64,000 bases of DNA from Cafeteria roenbergensis (Eukaryota > Sar > Bigyra > Bicosoecida > Cafeteriaceae): positions 62,001 through 126,000 of the forward strand of contig VLTN01000082.1 of the NCBI GenBank assembly GCA_008330645.1. The letters are read 5' to 3'. This document shows, piece after piece, positions 22,146-33,142 of the stretch. Made by a program: the position numbers and the translations under genes. The first letter of the stretch is position 1. The number at the start of each line of letters is the position of its first letter. Below the pieces are notes generated by a model. That model ran no database searches. It was not told the origin of the DNA and was given only the letters and a program-made list of their open reading frames with translations.

Positions 22146-22469
22146 ACGATGTGCGGGTGATGCGCGGATGATGCGTGCTTGACTGCCTCTGCTCTCGCCG
22201 CGAGATTGCACTCAACTCGACCCGAGATTCGACGGCAGAGCTTCGAGCGCTCATGCCGGCTCTGCTCATGCTGGCTCTCAGCCGTTTGGACCCGCTCGCA
22301 AGCCGCATCTGCAGTGCATTCACTCCAGCGGGCTGGCTGCAGCATTCGAAGCCAACCTCTTCACGCAGGGCAATATAGCATTCGAAACGCGCCGCCGCAG
22401 CGCAGTCGGCCCACGCCGCCAACTACTGCCCCGCCTGCCAAGGACAGGCGCGGGCGCATCACGGCTCCA
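22146..22469. other. convergent intergenic region
   Basis: These 324 bases lie between the convergent ends of prefoldin 4 and the SulP transporter. They are somewhat lower in GC and hold no recognised feature. Confidence 0.4.
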
Positions 22470-25235
22470 TCAGTGGCCAGTCTTTGTGAGGGGCAGGTCG
22501 ACCTCCCACGCGGCCCTCGGCACCACGCTCTCCACCGCAGCCGCGACGGTGATGAACCGGCTGCGGGTGCCGAGCGCGTCGTCCAGCGGTTTCATCACTC
22601 CGAAACGCTCCATGACGTCGCGTGACGGCCCAGGCAGGGCCGCGAAGAGGAGGCAGATCCCCTTGTCGGCGTAGCTGCCCACGATGTCCTGCAGCTCCCG
22701 GCAGGCGGTCAGGTCCACGGCGGACACGCGCACGCAGTCCACCACCACGGCCCTGAGCACGCTGGAGGCCAGCATGGCCGCGCGCTCGGCGTCTAGGCGC
22801 TCCAGAGCAGAGGCACGACGCGCGTGAGCGGGGCCGTCGCCGGGGGCGGGCGCGCCGGCGTCGGCGCAGCCATCGCCGCAGTCGCAGCTGCCGCCGGCGA
22901 CACACGCGCCGGCGTCGTCGCAGCAGTCTGCAGCGCCCGCCGTCACCGGGGCCAGCTGGCGGGGGCTGGCGCCGCTCCCCGCCCTGATGTGAGCGACGCT
23001 GTCGTCGTCCCCACAGGCCCTGTCGGCGCCGTCGGCGCAGTCGGCATGAATTCCAAGAGCCCTGCTGGTCGCTGCCCCGCCCCCGCGCGGGCTCGGCCGC
23101 TGCCCGCTGCCAGTCGCACCCGAAGACCCGCCGCTGACCCGCCGCTCAACTCCACGCGAAACCGCTGTAGCGTCGTGCTGGCCGGCGACCACGGACGGAC
23201 CCGACGTGCTCTTGGCCGTGGCAGAGCCGCTGCCGACGTCGGCACCAGCAGCGCCGTCAACCACCACCCCGGTCAGCTCCACCGCAGACGGCTTGGCCTT
23301 GCCGCCCAGGCCGTCGGTAGAGCCGTCGGCGCCCTCGCTGGCAGAGCCGTCTGCAGAGCCTCCCTCCAGGGGCGCGAACGGCTCCGGCAGAGCGCCCGCC
23401 GCGATGGCCGAGGCGAGGGTGCGCTGCAGCAGCGTGGCCACCGTCTTGATGTTCCCAAAGTGGAGGTCGCCGTCGACGCGGTACACGATGGTGCCAGGGA
23501 CCATCTTCGCCTCCGGGTACCTCGCGCGATCGACGAAGACGTCCGTTCCGGTGAGGTTCCCGAGCTCCGTGATGCGCGGCTTGAATGACTTGAGAACGAG
23601 AATGGCGAGGGCGACGCCCACCGCGGCGATGATGCCCCAGTCCACGCCCAGCCAGAGGGTGAGGATGAAGGTGAGGGCGGTCTGGAAGGCGTCGAGGCGC
23701 TTTCGGCGCCAGAAGTTGAGGAACTCTACCGGCTTAATTAGGGACTGAGTTGAAGCGATTACCATGGAGGCCAGCGCCGCCTTGGGCAGCAGCTCGAAGA
23801 GCGGGGAGATGAACAGGAGCGTGATAATGATCAGCGTGCCGGTGAAGGCCACGGACATAGGTGTCTTGGCGCCGATGCTGGCGTTGACGGCGGTGCGCGT
23901 GAATGAGCCGGCGATGGCGAAGCCCTGGAAGAATGACCCCACCAGGCAGGCGGAACCGCTTGCCAGCAGCTCCATGTTGGGGGAAACCTCCTCGTTGTCC
24001 TTTCGGGCAAACGATACGCCGAGGGAGATTGTTCCGACGTAGGCGATGACTGCAAGCACGAAGGACTGCGGGAGGAGGCGGAGGAACGTTTCGCCGTCCT
24101 TGATGGGAAAGGCGGGCGTAGGGAAGCCGGGGGGGATGGTGCCCACGACGGCGACGCCTTTGTTGTCCTGGAGCGTGACGCCCAGCCCGACCGCGATGCC
24201 GATGGTGGCGACGACGACGAGCAGCTGAAGGGGGATCCAGGCGGGCGGCTTGGGCCCGCAGGTGCGGCGGCAGACGGGCCGCCACAGGCCGCAGGCGGGG
24301 AGGTACTTGAAGCCCACCAGGACGAAGAGGCACCCCAGGCTGATGAGGGTGGTGGGGAGCGAGGCGGTCCCGATGTAGGTGAAGAAGTTGGCTATGCGCT
24401 CGTAAAAGAGCCGGTCGTTGACGTCGTCCGGGTATGACAGTCCGAAGAAATCGTGAAGCTGCGACACGACGATGGTGATGGCTGCGCCGGCGAGGTAGCC
24501 GGACATGACCGGCCAGGAGAGCAGCTGCGCCACGAAGCCGAAGCGCAGGAGCCCCAGGACGATCTGCAGGAGGCCGCAGCAGAAGGCGACGGCCGAGGCC
24601 AGAGTGGCGAGCTCGGCCGGGTCGTTCTTGTTGGCTGCGGCCGAGATGATGATGCCGTTGATGAGGATTGCGGTGGGCGCTACGGGGCCGAGCGAGACCT
24701 TGGTCGAGGAGGCCAGGAGCGCGTACACGAAGAGGGGGATGGTGGACGAGTAGAGGCCGTGGATGGGGGGCAGCCCGGCCAGGAGGCTGTACGCCATGCT
24801 CTGGGGGATGAGCAGCACGCCCACCGAGAGGCCAGCAATCAGGTCCGACCGCAGCGTCCCGAGGCTGTACCGCGGGAGCCAGTTGGCGATGGGCAGGTCC
24901 GTCACGCTCATGCACGAGCAAGTGTCGCGGACCATGCGGCCCGCATCGCCGCACGAGAACTCGCCCGCTGGCACCTCAGCAAACTCCTGGCCGCGCTTGG
25001 TCACCACCTTGCGGATGGGCGCGGCATCCGGGTCGCCCCGCGACGTGGCCGCGGACGCAGTCGAAGACCTCCTCGCCGCCACCATGCGCCCGGGGGGCAC
25101 GAGCTGGTGCGTGATCTCCGGAAAGCGGCGGCAGTCGGGGTGCACGGCGAAAGGCGCCTTGTCATGCTCAGCTGACCGCGGGCCGGTAACGTCCGGAAGC
25201 GAGGGCGGCTGGCTGTCTTTGCTCGTCGAGCGCAT
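22470..25235 (-). CDS. SulP/SLC26 anion transporter with STAS domain
   Basis: A single exon of 921 aa if translation starts at the ATG 25233-25235; the frame is also open from an ATG at 25365-25367. After about 110 hydrophilic residues comes the SulP core, beginning DLPIANWLPRYSLGTLRSDL, with signature segments SVGVLLIPQSMAYSLLAGLP and ASGSACLVGSFFQGFAIAGS and ten or more hydrophobic helices. The C-terminus holds a STAS domain (VVVDCVRVSAVDLTACRELQ; FAALPGPSRDVMERFGVM), interrupted between its first strand and the rest by about 190 Gly/Ala/Asp-rich residues. Family members carry sulfate, bicarbonate, oxalate or chloride across the plasma or organelle membrane; the substrate cannot be chosen here. 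The C-terminal linker has two GGCAGAGCC words. Confidence 0.92.
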   Translation of the reverse strand: MRSTSKDSQPPSLPDVTGPRSAEHDKAPFAVHPDCRRFPEITHQLVPPGRMVAARRSSTASAATSRGDPDAAPIRKVVTKRGQEFAEVPAGEFSCGDAGRMVRDTCSCMSVTDLPIANWLPRYSLGTLRSDLIAGLSVGVLLIPQSMAYSLLAGLPPIHGLYSSTIPLFVYALLASSTKVSLGPVAPTAILINGIIISAAANKNDPAELATLASAVAFCCGLLQIVLGLLRFGFVAQLLSWPVMSGYLAGAAITIVVSQLHDFFGLSYPDDVNDRLFYERIANFFTYIGTASLPTTLISLGCLFVLVGFKYLPACGLWRPVCRRTCGPKPPAWIPLQLLVVVATIGIAVGLGVTLQDNKGVAVVGTIPPGFPTPAFPIKDGETFLRLLPQSFVLAVIAYVGTISLGVSFARKDNEEVSPNMELLASGSACLVGSFFQGFAIAGSFTRTAVNASIGAKTPMSVAFTGTLIIITLLFISPLFELLPKAALASMVIASTQSLIKPVEFLNFWRRKRLDAFQTALTFILTLWLGVDWGIIAAVGVALAILVLKSFKPRITELGNLTGTDVFVDRARYPEAKMVPGTIVYRVDGDLHFGNIKTVATLLQRTLASAIAAGALPEPFAPLEGGSADGSASEGADGSTDGLGGKAKPSAVELTGVVVDGAAGADVGSGSATAKSTSGPSVVAGQHDATAVSRGVERRVSGGSSGATGSGQRPSPRGGGAATSRALGIHADCADGADRACGDDDSVAHIRAGSGASPRQLAPVTAGAADCCDDAGACVAGGSCDCGDGCADAGAPAPGDGPAHARRASALERLDAERAAMLASSVLRAVVVDCVRVSAVDLTACRELQDIVGSYADKGICLLFAALPGPSRDVMERFGVMKPLDDALGTRSRFITVAAAVESVVPRAAWEVDLPLTKTGH

Positions 25236-25839
25236 CCTGGGAGCACCGCCTCGTCTGCCGGGGCCCAGCGGGTCGTCCGGCGGGGGGCAGGTGCGGGCTG
25301 CGCTTCGCCCCAACCGCCGAGGCGAAGCGCTTCGGCAACTCGAACACCGACAGAGCCCGTCCCGCATCCCGGCCCGAACAGTCGCGGCGCTCGTCGCGCC
25401 GCCGGCAGCCCTCGCCCACGGCCGCGAAGCGGCCAGCTGGCCATGCTCTTGCCGTGGCGCTCGACTGTTTGCGAGTTGCGCGGTCCGTGTGGTCGGAGCC
25501 AAGCGCGATGACGGCGCGCAGGCGCCCCGCAAAGGCGCGTCCCATGCTTGCGGCCCCGCACTCGCCAGCGCGGCCGGCTAGTGTGGCTGCCGGCCCCACC
25601 CAGGCCCAGCGACCCGAGCGCTGCCCCGGGCAGTGCTCTTTTTTGTTGTTGTTGCGCATCAAACCGCGGTGGCCCCGCGCCACTCGCTCGGGCCGGCCGC
25701 GCTGCTCTGCGCCGCCCTCTGCGACAGCCACCGACGACGGTCCGTCGGCAGCGACCCCGCGCCCCCAGTCCGCACAGGGCGCAAGCGGCGGCCGCCTCAA
25801 CCTCCACCCAGCCCCCGCCACGCGCGCACGCGCCGGACC
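25236..25839. other. divergent intergenic region
   Basis: About 600 bases between the divergent SulP and nucleotidylyltransferase starts, probably containing both promoters. The only AT-rich word is a TTTTTTGTTGTTGTTG-like stretch at about 25629-25646. Part of it may code if the upstream SulP start is used. Confidence 0.4.
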
Positions 25840-27878
25840 ATGGCTGCCGCTCTCGCTCCGGGAGTCGACGCGGCCGTCGCCGCGCTGCACGCGCTGTGCC
25901 GCAAGTCCGGGCGCCGCGCCTGCCTGGTCGCTGCGGGCGCTGGGCAAGGCCTTCACTCCCGGCTCCTTGAGGTGCCTGGCGCGTCCGCCACCGTGCTCTC
26001 CGCGCACGTTCCCTACGCCCGGGAGGAGTTCCTCGCGTTCCTGGGCGCGCACGCCGATGCCGGCCCGGCGTCGTTTTGCTCGGCCGAGGCCGCCGACTTG
26101 CTTGCGGACGCAGCCCGGCGCCGCGCCGTGGACATGGTCCTCCGGCAGTCCGCGGGCGCAGGCCGAGCCGACGAGGACCACCCCCCAGGCGAGCTGGTCC
26201 GGCTGGCCACGGGCGTGGCCTGTTCGGCCACGCTTGCGACCTCGCGCGAGCACAAGGGCGAGCTCCGCGCCTTTGGCTGCGTCATGGACGGCGTCCACAC
26301 CTGGCGCATGCGGGTGCAGCTGGCAAAGACTGGCGATGCCGCCCTTGGCAGGGCGGCCCAGGAGCGCGCAGTGAGCCTTCTGTCGCTCTGGGCGCTCGCC
26401 GTCGCCGCCGGGCTTCCGGCCGGCCACTCCGAGGCAATTGCGCGCGCCGTCGGCGAGCAGGGCTTTCCGGTACCGAGCCTGCCGGCCGACGCGACGCTGC
26501 TCTCCCGTCACGGGCCCGTCGCGATTGCAGGGCTTGGCGCCGCAGCATCGGCCCCGGCAGCCAGCGAGGGCGCGGGCGTAGCCTCGCCAGCGCGCGAATC
26601 ATCATCCTCCTCGTCGTCGTCGTCGTCGTTGTCATCCTCCTCCGTCGCCGCCACAGCAGCAGCAGCAGCAGCAGAACCAGCAGCAGCAGCAGCAGCACTG
26701 CCGTCGAGCCGCGCCAACGTTGCGTGGCTGGAGCGCCTTCCGACTGCGCCCTCCCTCGCCCAAGTCGCGTCCGCGGCTCTGCCGTGCGCGCTGGTACTCC
26801 CCCGCGCAGCGTCGGCTGCAGAGGCGGAGCCCGCAGACACCGCCGCTGTGACGGCCCGCGCCACGCCGCCCCCCGGCTCCGTCGTGCTCAGCGGCTCGTT
26901 CAACCCCCTCCACGCAGGACACGAGGCGCTGCTCGCCGCCGCAGCGGCAGAGGCGGCCGCAGAAGACGCCAGGCTTGCTCTGGCGGGCACGCCCCACCCG
27001 CACGCCCCGCCTCCGCACTCCGACGCGGGCAGAGCCACGCTGGTAGAGCTCTCGGCCGTGAACGCTGACAAGGGCACCATCGACGCCGCAGCCCTTGCAG
27101 CGCGCCTCGAGCAGCTCTGCGGCCCGCTTCCCCGGGCAGAGCTGGCCGCGCTCGGCCTGGCAGAGCCGCCAGCGCGACTCCGAGACACCTACCCCGCCAC
27201 CCTCACTGGGTCCAGCGGGCGGTCGCTGCCGGCGCTGGTGACTTCCCGGCCGCTCTTCCCGGACAAGGCGGCCCTCATGCGGGGCTGCTGGCTGGTGCTG
27301 GGCGTGGACACTGTGGAGCGGCTCTGCAGCCCGCGGTACTTCGGGGGCGCCGCCTCAGGGGTCGCAAGAGCCCTCGCGAGGATCGAGGCGGCGGGCTGCC
27401 GGATCGTGGTGGCGGCGCGCCCGGCCGACGCCGCCACAGGCAGCGGACGGCTGGTCACACTGGCGGGTGAGTGGCGAGTGATACCGGCATGACAGGGGCG
27501 AAGGGGGGGCAGGGGGGGTGTAGGGGGGGGGGGCGAGGGCGATTGGTGGGAAGGCAGGGGTGGGGCTGTTCCTCGAGGAAGCAGCGGCAGTCGGGGATGC
27601 GAGCGGTTTTGCTGCCGAACGGCGTGTCTGTCCAACTATGGCTTGAACTCTCCCTCTCAACTATCCCCCCTGATTCGTGCGCAGATATCGCCCACATGAT
27701 TCCCTCGGCCTTCGCCCTGCGGCTGCCAGACGGCACACTGAGGCCGGCGGCAGGGTTCGAGGCGGAGGGCGCCTCTGCCGGCCCGCCTCCGCTCTTCGTG
27801 GCTCTGCCGGAGGCGGCGTTCCGTTCCGGCGCGTCGTCGTCGCTGGTCCGGGCGCAGGCTGCGGCCACGCCGCCTTGA
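25840..27878 (+). CDS. CinA-C-like / nucleotidylyltransferase fusion protein
   Basis: Two exons, 25840-27466 and 27685-27878, joined at a Gly/Asp boundary, give 606 aa. The first 210 residues resemble the CinA C-terminal (nicotinamide-nucleotide amidase-like) domain: the region VPYAREEF, then LATGVACSATLATSREHKGE. After a Ser/Ala-rich linker encoded by 26590-26700, a nucleotidylyltransferase begins with VVLSGSFNPLHAGHEALL, whose GSFNPLHxGH motif binds the nucleotide triphosphate. It continues with ELSAVNADK, LVTSRPLFPDKAALM and LVLGVDTVERLCSPRYF and ends with a segment matching the FVSIPADRFR / S-S-T-ELR end of plant proteins of this type. The same two-part layout is known from plant nucleotidylyltransferase-superfamily proteins. 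The reaction is unproven; NMN or a related nucleotide is a reasonable guess. Confidence 0.82.
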
Positions 27879-28091
27879 CTGGACGGCTGTCGGCGCCGCC
27901 TCGGCTCGCTTGTTCGCTTGCGTGGGTGCGTGGGTGCGGGGGCCGCTCGGGCGCTGCGATTGAAGCGAAGTGGCGCGTCAGCCGGGCACACAGCCACCCG
28001 CCGGCAGTCGGAGGGCTCAGCGCCCTGGGAGCAGGTCGCTGCTCGCCACGCATCGGCTCTGCGCTCGGCGGCGTGGCGCGCAGCGGCCCGG

Positions 28092-29334
28092 TCACTGGAT
28101 GTACTTGCGCATAAACCGCAGGTGAAAGTCGTTCCTGAGAGTGTCGTTGATGAACCGCCGGCCCGGCGCCGGGGCGGCTGATGCCTGGTTGCGGAACACC
28201 ACGTCTTCGTCCCATCGGCGCTTAATTGCGCCGCCCCCGTCACCGCCCAATCGAAGCAGCGGGTTGCCCGCAGCCGCCGCCCGCTCCGCCTCCGCGGCCG
28301 CCGCCGCCTCCTCCTCCTCCCGCTGCTTCGCCGCCTCCGCTTCGCGCTCCCGCCTCACTTCGGCAAGCTCTGCCAGAAGAGCTGCCTCGTCGTCGCTGTC
28401 GCTGTCACTGTCGTCGTCGTCGCCGTCGTCATCGCTCCAGCCCGATGCCGCCGCGGCAGCCGGCGCTGTATCTCTCGGCCGCGGCGCCGCCGCCGCCGCC
28501 GCCGCCCCGTCCGCAGTCTCGCCATCCTCCTCCCGGGGCCGCTTGGCCGCCCTGGCCACGCCGACGTCGACGTCGGCGTCGGCTTCCTCCAGCTCCGCCA
28601 GCATGGCCTGCTCCTCTGCCGTCAGCTCTGCCTGCAGAGCCTCTTGGTCGACGGAGGCGGCGAGGCCGCTGGTGTCCGTGAGCGCGGGGGCGCTCGGGGC
28701 CTCCCTGGCAGCGAGCGAGGCAGCGGCCCGGCGCGCGGCGGCGGCTGCCTCGTGGTCGCCCTTTGACAGGAAGTGAGCTGCCTCGCGCTCTGCCAGCTCT
28801 GCAGCCCGCGCCGCGCGCGACGCGTCATCCGCCGTTGTCGCTGGGGCGCTGCGACAATCAGTGGCCGGAGGCGGAGGGGGGGGGGGGGGGAGATGGTGGA
28901 GCGGGCGGGCAGGCGCTCCATCGCGCGGAGCCGCGGCGGGGGCGAAAGGGGGCGAAAGGGGCGCGCAGGCAGCGCCAGCGAGAAGGGACACCGCAAGATC
29001 ACACTGAGAGGCCCCTCAGGCGCGAGCTGGGCGCCAGCGAGGCCGGGGTCAGCGATCGCAGGCGCTGCCTCACCGAAGCTTCATCTTGGTCTGGCTCGCA
29101 ATGGCACGCACTGAAAAGTGGTGCGACTTGGGCCCTGCGAGCGAAAAGGTCGTGACACAGGGACAAGGAAGCGCGGCGCTTGAGGGCTGCGGGGCCGCCC
29201 GCGGGTGAGGCAGCGCCGCGATTGCGGTGGCGCGCGCCGTTGCCGGCAGCTTGCTGGTGCTCACCGGCGAATCCGCCCTCCATCCCGTTGCCGCCCGAGC
29301 GCCCGACGGCCGGGTTCCATGTGGGCTTGTGCAT
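28092..29334 (-). CDS. CWC15: pre-mRNA-splicing factor Cwc15
   Basis: Three exons on the minus strand: 29265-29334, 29074-29134 and 28092-28848, in phase for 295 aa. The rebuilt N-terminus (MHKPTWNPAVGRSGGNG, then FAGPKSHHFSVRAIASQTKM) matches the Cwc15 family start (ARPTWAPAKGG ... SSRDxxSHTxLK). An acidic/Ala-rich middle is followed by the near-invariant C-terminus IKRRWDEDVVFRNQA and RRFINDTLRNDFHLRFMRKY. Cwc15 is a component of the Prp19-associated complex in the activated spliceosome, which fits the intron-rich genes here. Intron 2 (28849-29073) contains a C run on the sense strand (G run at 28875-28890). It lies 193 bases downstream of the Ap4A phosphorylase-like gene on the same strand. 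Confidence 0.93.
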
Positions 29335-29527
29335 TGCGCCGGCCCGCCCTGCCGCGCAGCAGCAGCGAGTGAGCTCGGCCCGGCAGCTCGTCTCCCCCTT
29401 CTCGGTATTTGCTTCCAGCACGCGATTGTTCGGAGGCGGCTCTGCCGGAATCACGATGCAGTTTCGAGCGCGCACAGAGTGGCCTCCCGGGCCGCACACA
29501 AGGTTCTATCGGGCCACCCGAGAGCAC

Positions 29528-30889
29528 TCACTCGCCAGCTGCAACCGCCCGCAAGGCGGTCAACGGGCCGGCCTCGGAAAGCGCCTCCCCTGCGTCCCCA
29601 CGGGCCAGCAGCAGCCCTGCAAAGCCCACAGCGTTCACGCTCACGGGCCCCCATCGCTCACGCGTGCGCGGCACGACCATCATCCACCGCCTGGTCAGCA
29701 GCAGGTTGTAGGCCGAGTCGCACGCGCCGACCTCTCGCAACAGCGCTCCGTAGAGCGAGCAGAGCGCGTCGCCTGCGGCCGAGCGGGCGGCTTCCGGGCT
29801 GGCGGCGCTCGCTGCAGATGCAGCGGGGGGCACGGGTGCCAGCACGTGAGGAAAGTCAAAGGCCGCGACTCGGGCGGTGGAAGCGCCGGCGGCAGCCGCT
29901 TCTGCCAGGGCAGCTTCTGCTGCCGCTTCGACGGGGAACGCGTGGGGGGGGTGGCCCGGGGGAGGGCGCGGGCGCGGGATTGCCTGCGTGTGCTTGCGGG
30001 GCTGCGACGCCCCCGCGATCCTGCCAGCGTTGAAGAAGCCTAAGCCATCGGTGGACTCAACGCTGCGGGCAGGCCGGGCGGGGAGCGAGGCGGGGGCGTT
30101 GCTGGGCGAGGTGGGGGGGGGGAGGGGGGGACCGAGATGGAAGTCTTCGTCGCTGCCTGGGGTGTAGCTGGGCACAGCCCTGTGGCGCTTCACTGGGTGC
30201 CCCACCACGTGCGATGGAGTGCAAGGCTCCGCTGGCTGGCGTGGGGTCAGCCGCCAGAGCAAAAGCCGGCACATCGGCGTGGCATGCTCACACCATCCAC
30301 AGCGCAAGGAGGTCTGACGGCGTGAGAGGCTCGCTCTGCGGATGGAACTCGCGAGTGGCTATGACCAGGTGGCCAGTTACCACAGGAAACTTGTTCAGCA
30401 CAATGTTGTGGTCCGGAAACGCGCCATCGCCGCCGCAGACGAGCAGGTCGGGGTCGACCGTCTCGAACGCGTCCAGCGGAGCCAGGGCGGCCGCGTCCTT
30501 CGCCCGCGGCTTGGCTTTCATCGCCGTCTTCTCCACCACGGATACCACAAACTGCAGGGCCAAGTGGACGGCGGTGTGCGCTGACTGTGGCCGAGGCAAT
30601 TGCAAGCGGCAGCGATCGCGAGGCGCGCGGCGCAAAATGCTGCGGGAGGCACGCTTCCGGAGGGCCTTACGGGAATGCCGCCGTCAAGAACAATGTGGGG
30701 CTTTGTGGCAATTGGTAGAAGCTTGCCCGCCTCTGCGGCCGCGTGGTCTCGCCGAGCAATGCGTGCAAGCAGACTCATGTCGGCACTGCCACGGCGCAGG
30801 CGCGCTCGGGTAGCTCCCCACAGCACGAGGGCACCTGCCACTGACAGGGCGGCGGGCATTGCCCAGCTGTCGCCGTGAACCGGCTCCAT
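29528..30889 (-). CDS. ATP adenylyltransferase / Ap4A phosphorylase-like protein
   Basis: Three exons on the minus strand: 30671-30889, 30292-30551 and 29528-30062, in phase for 337 aa. Exon 2 encodes FPDHNIVLNKFPVVTGHLVI and ATREFHPQSEPLTPSDLLAL. The next junction reads ALWMVVESTDGLGFFNAGRI, leading to AGASQPRKHTQAIP, the HIT-superfamily active-site region. The usual HKHxQ reads RKHTQ, so the first His of the triad is Arg while the central His is kept. The end (AYNLLLTRRWMMVVPR, NAVGFAGLLLARGD, PLTALRAVA) fits the yeast Apa1/Apa2 family. The known reaction is phosphorolysis of Ap4A to ADP and ATP. The first 20 or so residues are hydrophobic, suggesting a signal anchor or targeting peptide. 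Confidence 0.88.
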
Positions 30890-31200
30890 GCCCTTGCGGG
30901 CGAGGGTGTGTGCGTGCGGGTGGCGCGCCGCAGTCTGCCGTGGCAGAGCGCAATCCTCGCAGTCGCGCGTGCGTCGGCCAGCAGCGCTTGCAGCCGGCTG
31001 CGCAGGGGCGGTGTTGGGCTTTGCGCGTGCGCTTCTGCATTAAGACTCTGCCGGACACCTGCCCAAACATGCCAATGACACACGCTGGTCACCGTTGCGG
31101 TGCACAACAAACGATCCGCCAAGCCCGCTTGCAACTGACGGAGTCGAAAGCATGCCGTCACGTACGCCCTTCCTGGAGCAGCGTTGTACCCGGCCTGCCG
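30890..31200. other. intergenic region between minus-strand genes
   Basis: About 310 bases separate the stop of the glycosyltransferase-like gene from the start of the Ap4A phosphorylase-like gene. No feature was recognised. Confidence 0.35.
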
Positions 31201-33142
31201 TCAAGACTTCGCCGAGCCGCCTGCATCGCATGTGACTCGCTTCAGGTACCGGAGGAGCGCCGCAGCGTCCTGGGCATCGAACAGCAGCTCCACGACCCGA
31301 GTGAGGGACTTGGCGGCCTCGCCGCCGCACTCGCCAGGCATGATGTAGTGCATGTGGTGATCGATTGCGTCCTCTTTGCAGTCTCGCCAGTTGTCAACGT
31401 GTTGGTGGAAGGTGGACGGTGGCGAGATGCGATCCAGCCGCCAGCCTGGAAAGGTCGCGACGGGAACCCTCTGCCCCTCCAACTGCCACTTGCCCCAGTT
31501 CGTGATCTTCTTCGTGACCTCAACCTGATCCATGGCCCAGTGCGGGGCAGGAGCCTGGCCAAAAGTTGCCGCGACTGCTTCGGGGAACGTTTCGTAGGGC
31601 TTCGTGGCTGGAATGCCGAGGAACTCCCGCCACAGCCTCGACGGGGCCTGAATATAGCACATGGCGAATTGATCGGAAATGATTCCGTAGTTATACACCA
31701 CCATCGAGTCGCGGCGCCCCTGCTGCAAGTACCGCGCCGACAGCGGCATCATGTCAGCGTCTGTGGTGACGACCGTCTCGGCGTCCCACAGTGGCGCAGC
31801 GGCAGGCGCTGCGATCCGAACCAACTGCCCCGTGAGCTGAGGCGAGTAGCGTGGCGGCGGAGCAGTCACATGCACCTCCACGCCCATCGCACGAAGCTCG
31901 AGCAGCGGTTCCACGCCGTCCGCATCCTCGCCCTGCAGCCGTGCCGCGTGGGCCTCGTCCTGTGCCACCACGATCACAAGCGGCTCGTACCCAAGCCGCC
32001 GCCACGCAGCGGCCACGAACGGCGCCGGGTTGTCGTACCTGGCGTCCATCCCCAGCTGGTGCTTGGCCTCCCCCACCGTGAAGGCCCACACTGCACGAGG
32101 CGGTTTGACCATGGCCCCTCCCGCAGCGCCCACCGGGCGCCTCACGCCCACTCGGATGTCATTTGCTGTCGCGCACTTGAGCATTTTACTCGTGTCGGGC
32201 ACGTAGGGGCGAGCCTCGCTGCCGCTGCTGCCGCCATCTGCGGGAAGCAAGAACGCGGAGGCTCCAAGCGAACGCGGGGAGGGAACGTGTTCAAGGACCG
32301 GACCATGCACAGCCGCCTGTGGCAGCTGCGGCCGCGGCGAGGACGCGGCGAGCCTAGGCGCAGGACACCTGGGGGGTCGCCTGGGCACACCTCCCATTGA
32401 CCTGGGCACTCGTCGACTGCGACAGCTCACCTGTGACCTTGGCAACCGTCGTCGGCTTGGGCGATGGTGTGCACTCGACTGCCTGAGGGACCGGCGCGCA
32501 CGAACAGGCAGCCTTCGCACCGCCATCTGCGATTCAGCGTGCGTCAACGGCGTGAGCAAGAACGCAGCTCGCCACAGCTTCAGGGCGGGGCGCACTGGCG
32601 GCGACGCGCGATTCCAGGCGGAGCTCAGACACTGGACAGGCCCCAGCTTCGGAGTGAGCGGCCCAGAACAGAGTGCACCACCCTGCAAACGCGAAACACG
32701 CGCAGGTCGAGCGCACCTGCGAGCCCACCGGCTGATTTCGGCGGCAGCGATGGCTTCGCGGCCGACGACGTGACAGCGCCCTGGCGGTTTTCGGTGTCCT
32801 CGCCTGCGAGTCCACGTCGGCAACAAGCACCAGTTCGCAAGCACACTGTCAGATCGCTCCGGGGAACGGTGGTGCAGGGGTCAGACGCCATTCGGCCGCG
32901 AGGAAAGCAGTCCGAAACCAGACATCCCCGCGCTGCGCGCGACTCGAGACGAGCAACCCCCAGGCGCCGCCATTGCTGTCCGCACCCGATGCCTTGTCTT
33001 GCAGCTGCAGCCGGAACGCCGGCTTCTGATCCTCCGCGGTCGTTCCTGGCCCCAACCCAGTTGCGAGCATCAGCAGCAGAAGCAACGCGAGGCCGGCCGC
33101 GACAGCGAGGACATAGTGAGAGCTGCAGCGCGGCTGCGGCAT
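31201..33142 (-). CDS. type II membrane glycosyltransferase-like protein
   Basis: Two exons are proposed on the minus strand, 32986-33142 and 31201-32237, in phase for 397 aa; the 748-base intron between them is longer than the others in this window and is the weakest part of the model. Exon 1 encodes a short basic tail and a signal anchor (YVLAVAAGLALLLLLMLATG), as in Golgi enzymes. Exon 2 begins GGSSGSEARPYVPD and continues with VWAFTVGEAK, PLVIVVAQDEAHAARLQGED and a DxD-type motif in VVTTDADMMPL. Then come the segments YNYGIISDQFAMCYIQAPS and HWAMDQVEVTKKI. The DxD motif binds metal and sugar nucleotide in GT-A enzymes, so nucleotide-sugar transfer is inferred; no specific CAZy family is recognised. 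This gene is lower in GC than its right-hand neighbours. Confidence 0.65.

Noticed and set aside
32238-32985. An N-terminal extension of the glycosyltransferase-like frame through this stretch.
   Set aside because: The frame is open here, but its translation is Arg/Pro/Ser-rich and lacks the conserved style of the enzyme. A GCAG acceptor at 32238 and an upstream signal-anchor exon in matching phase explain it better as an intron.
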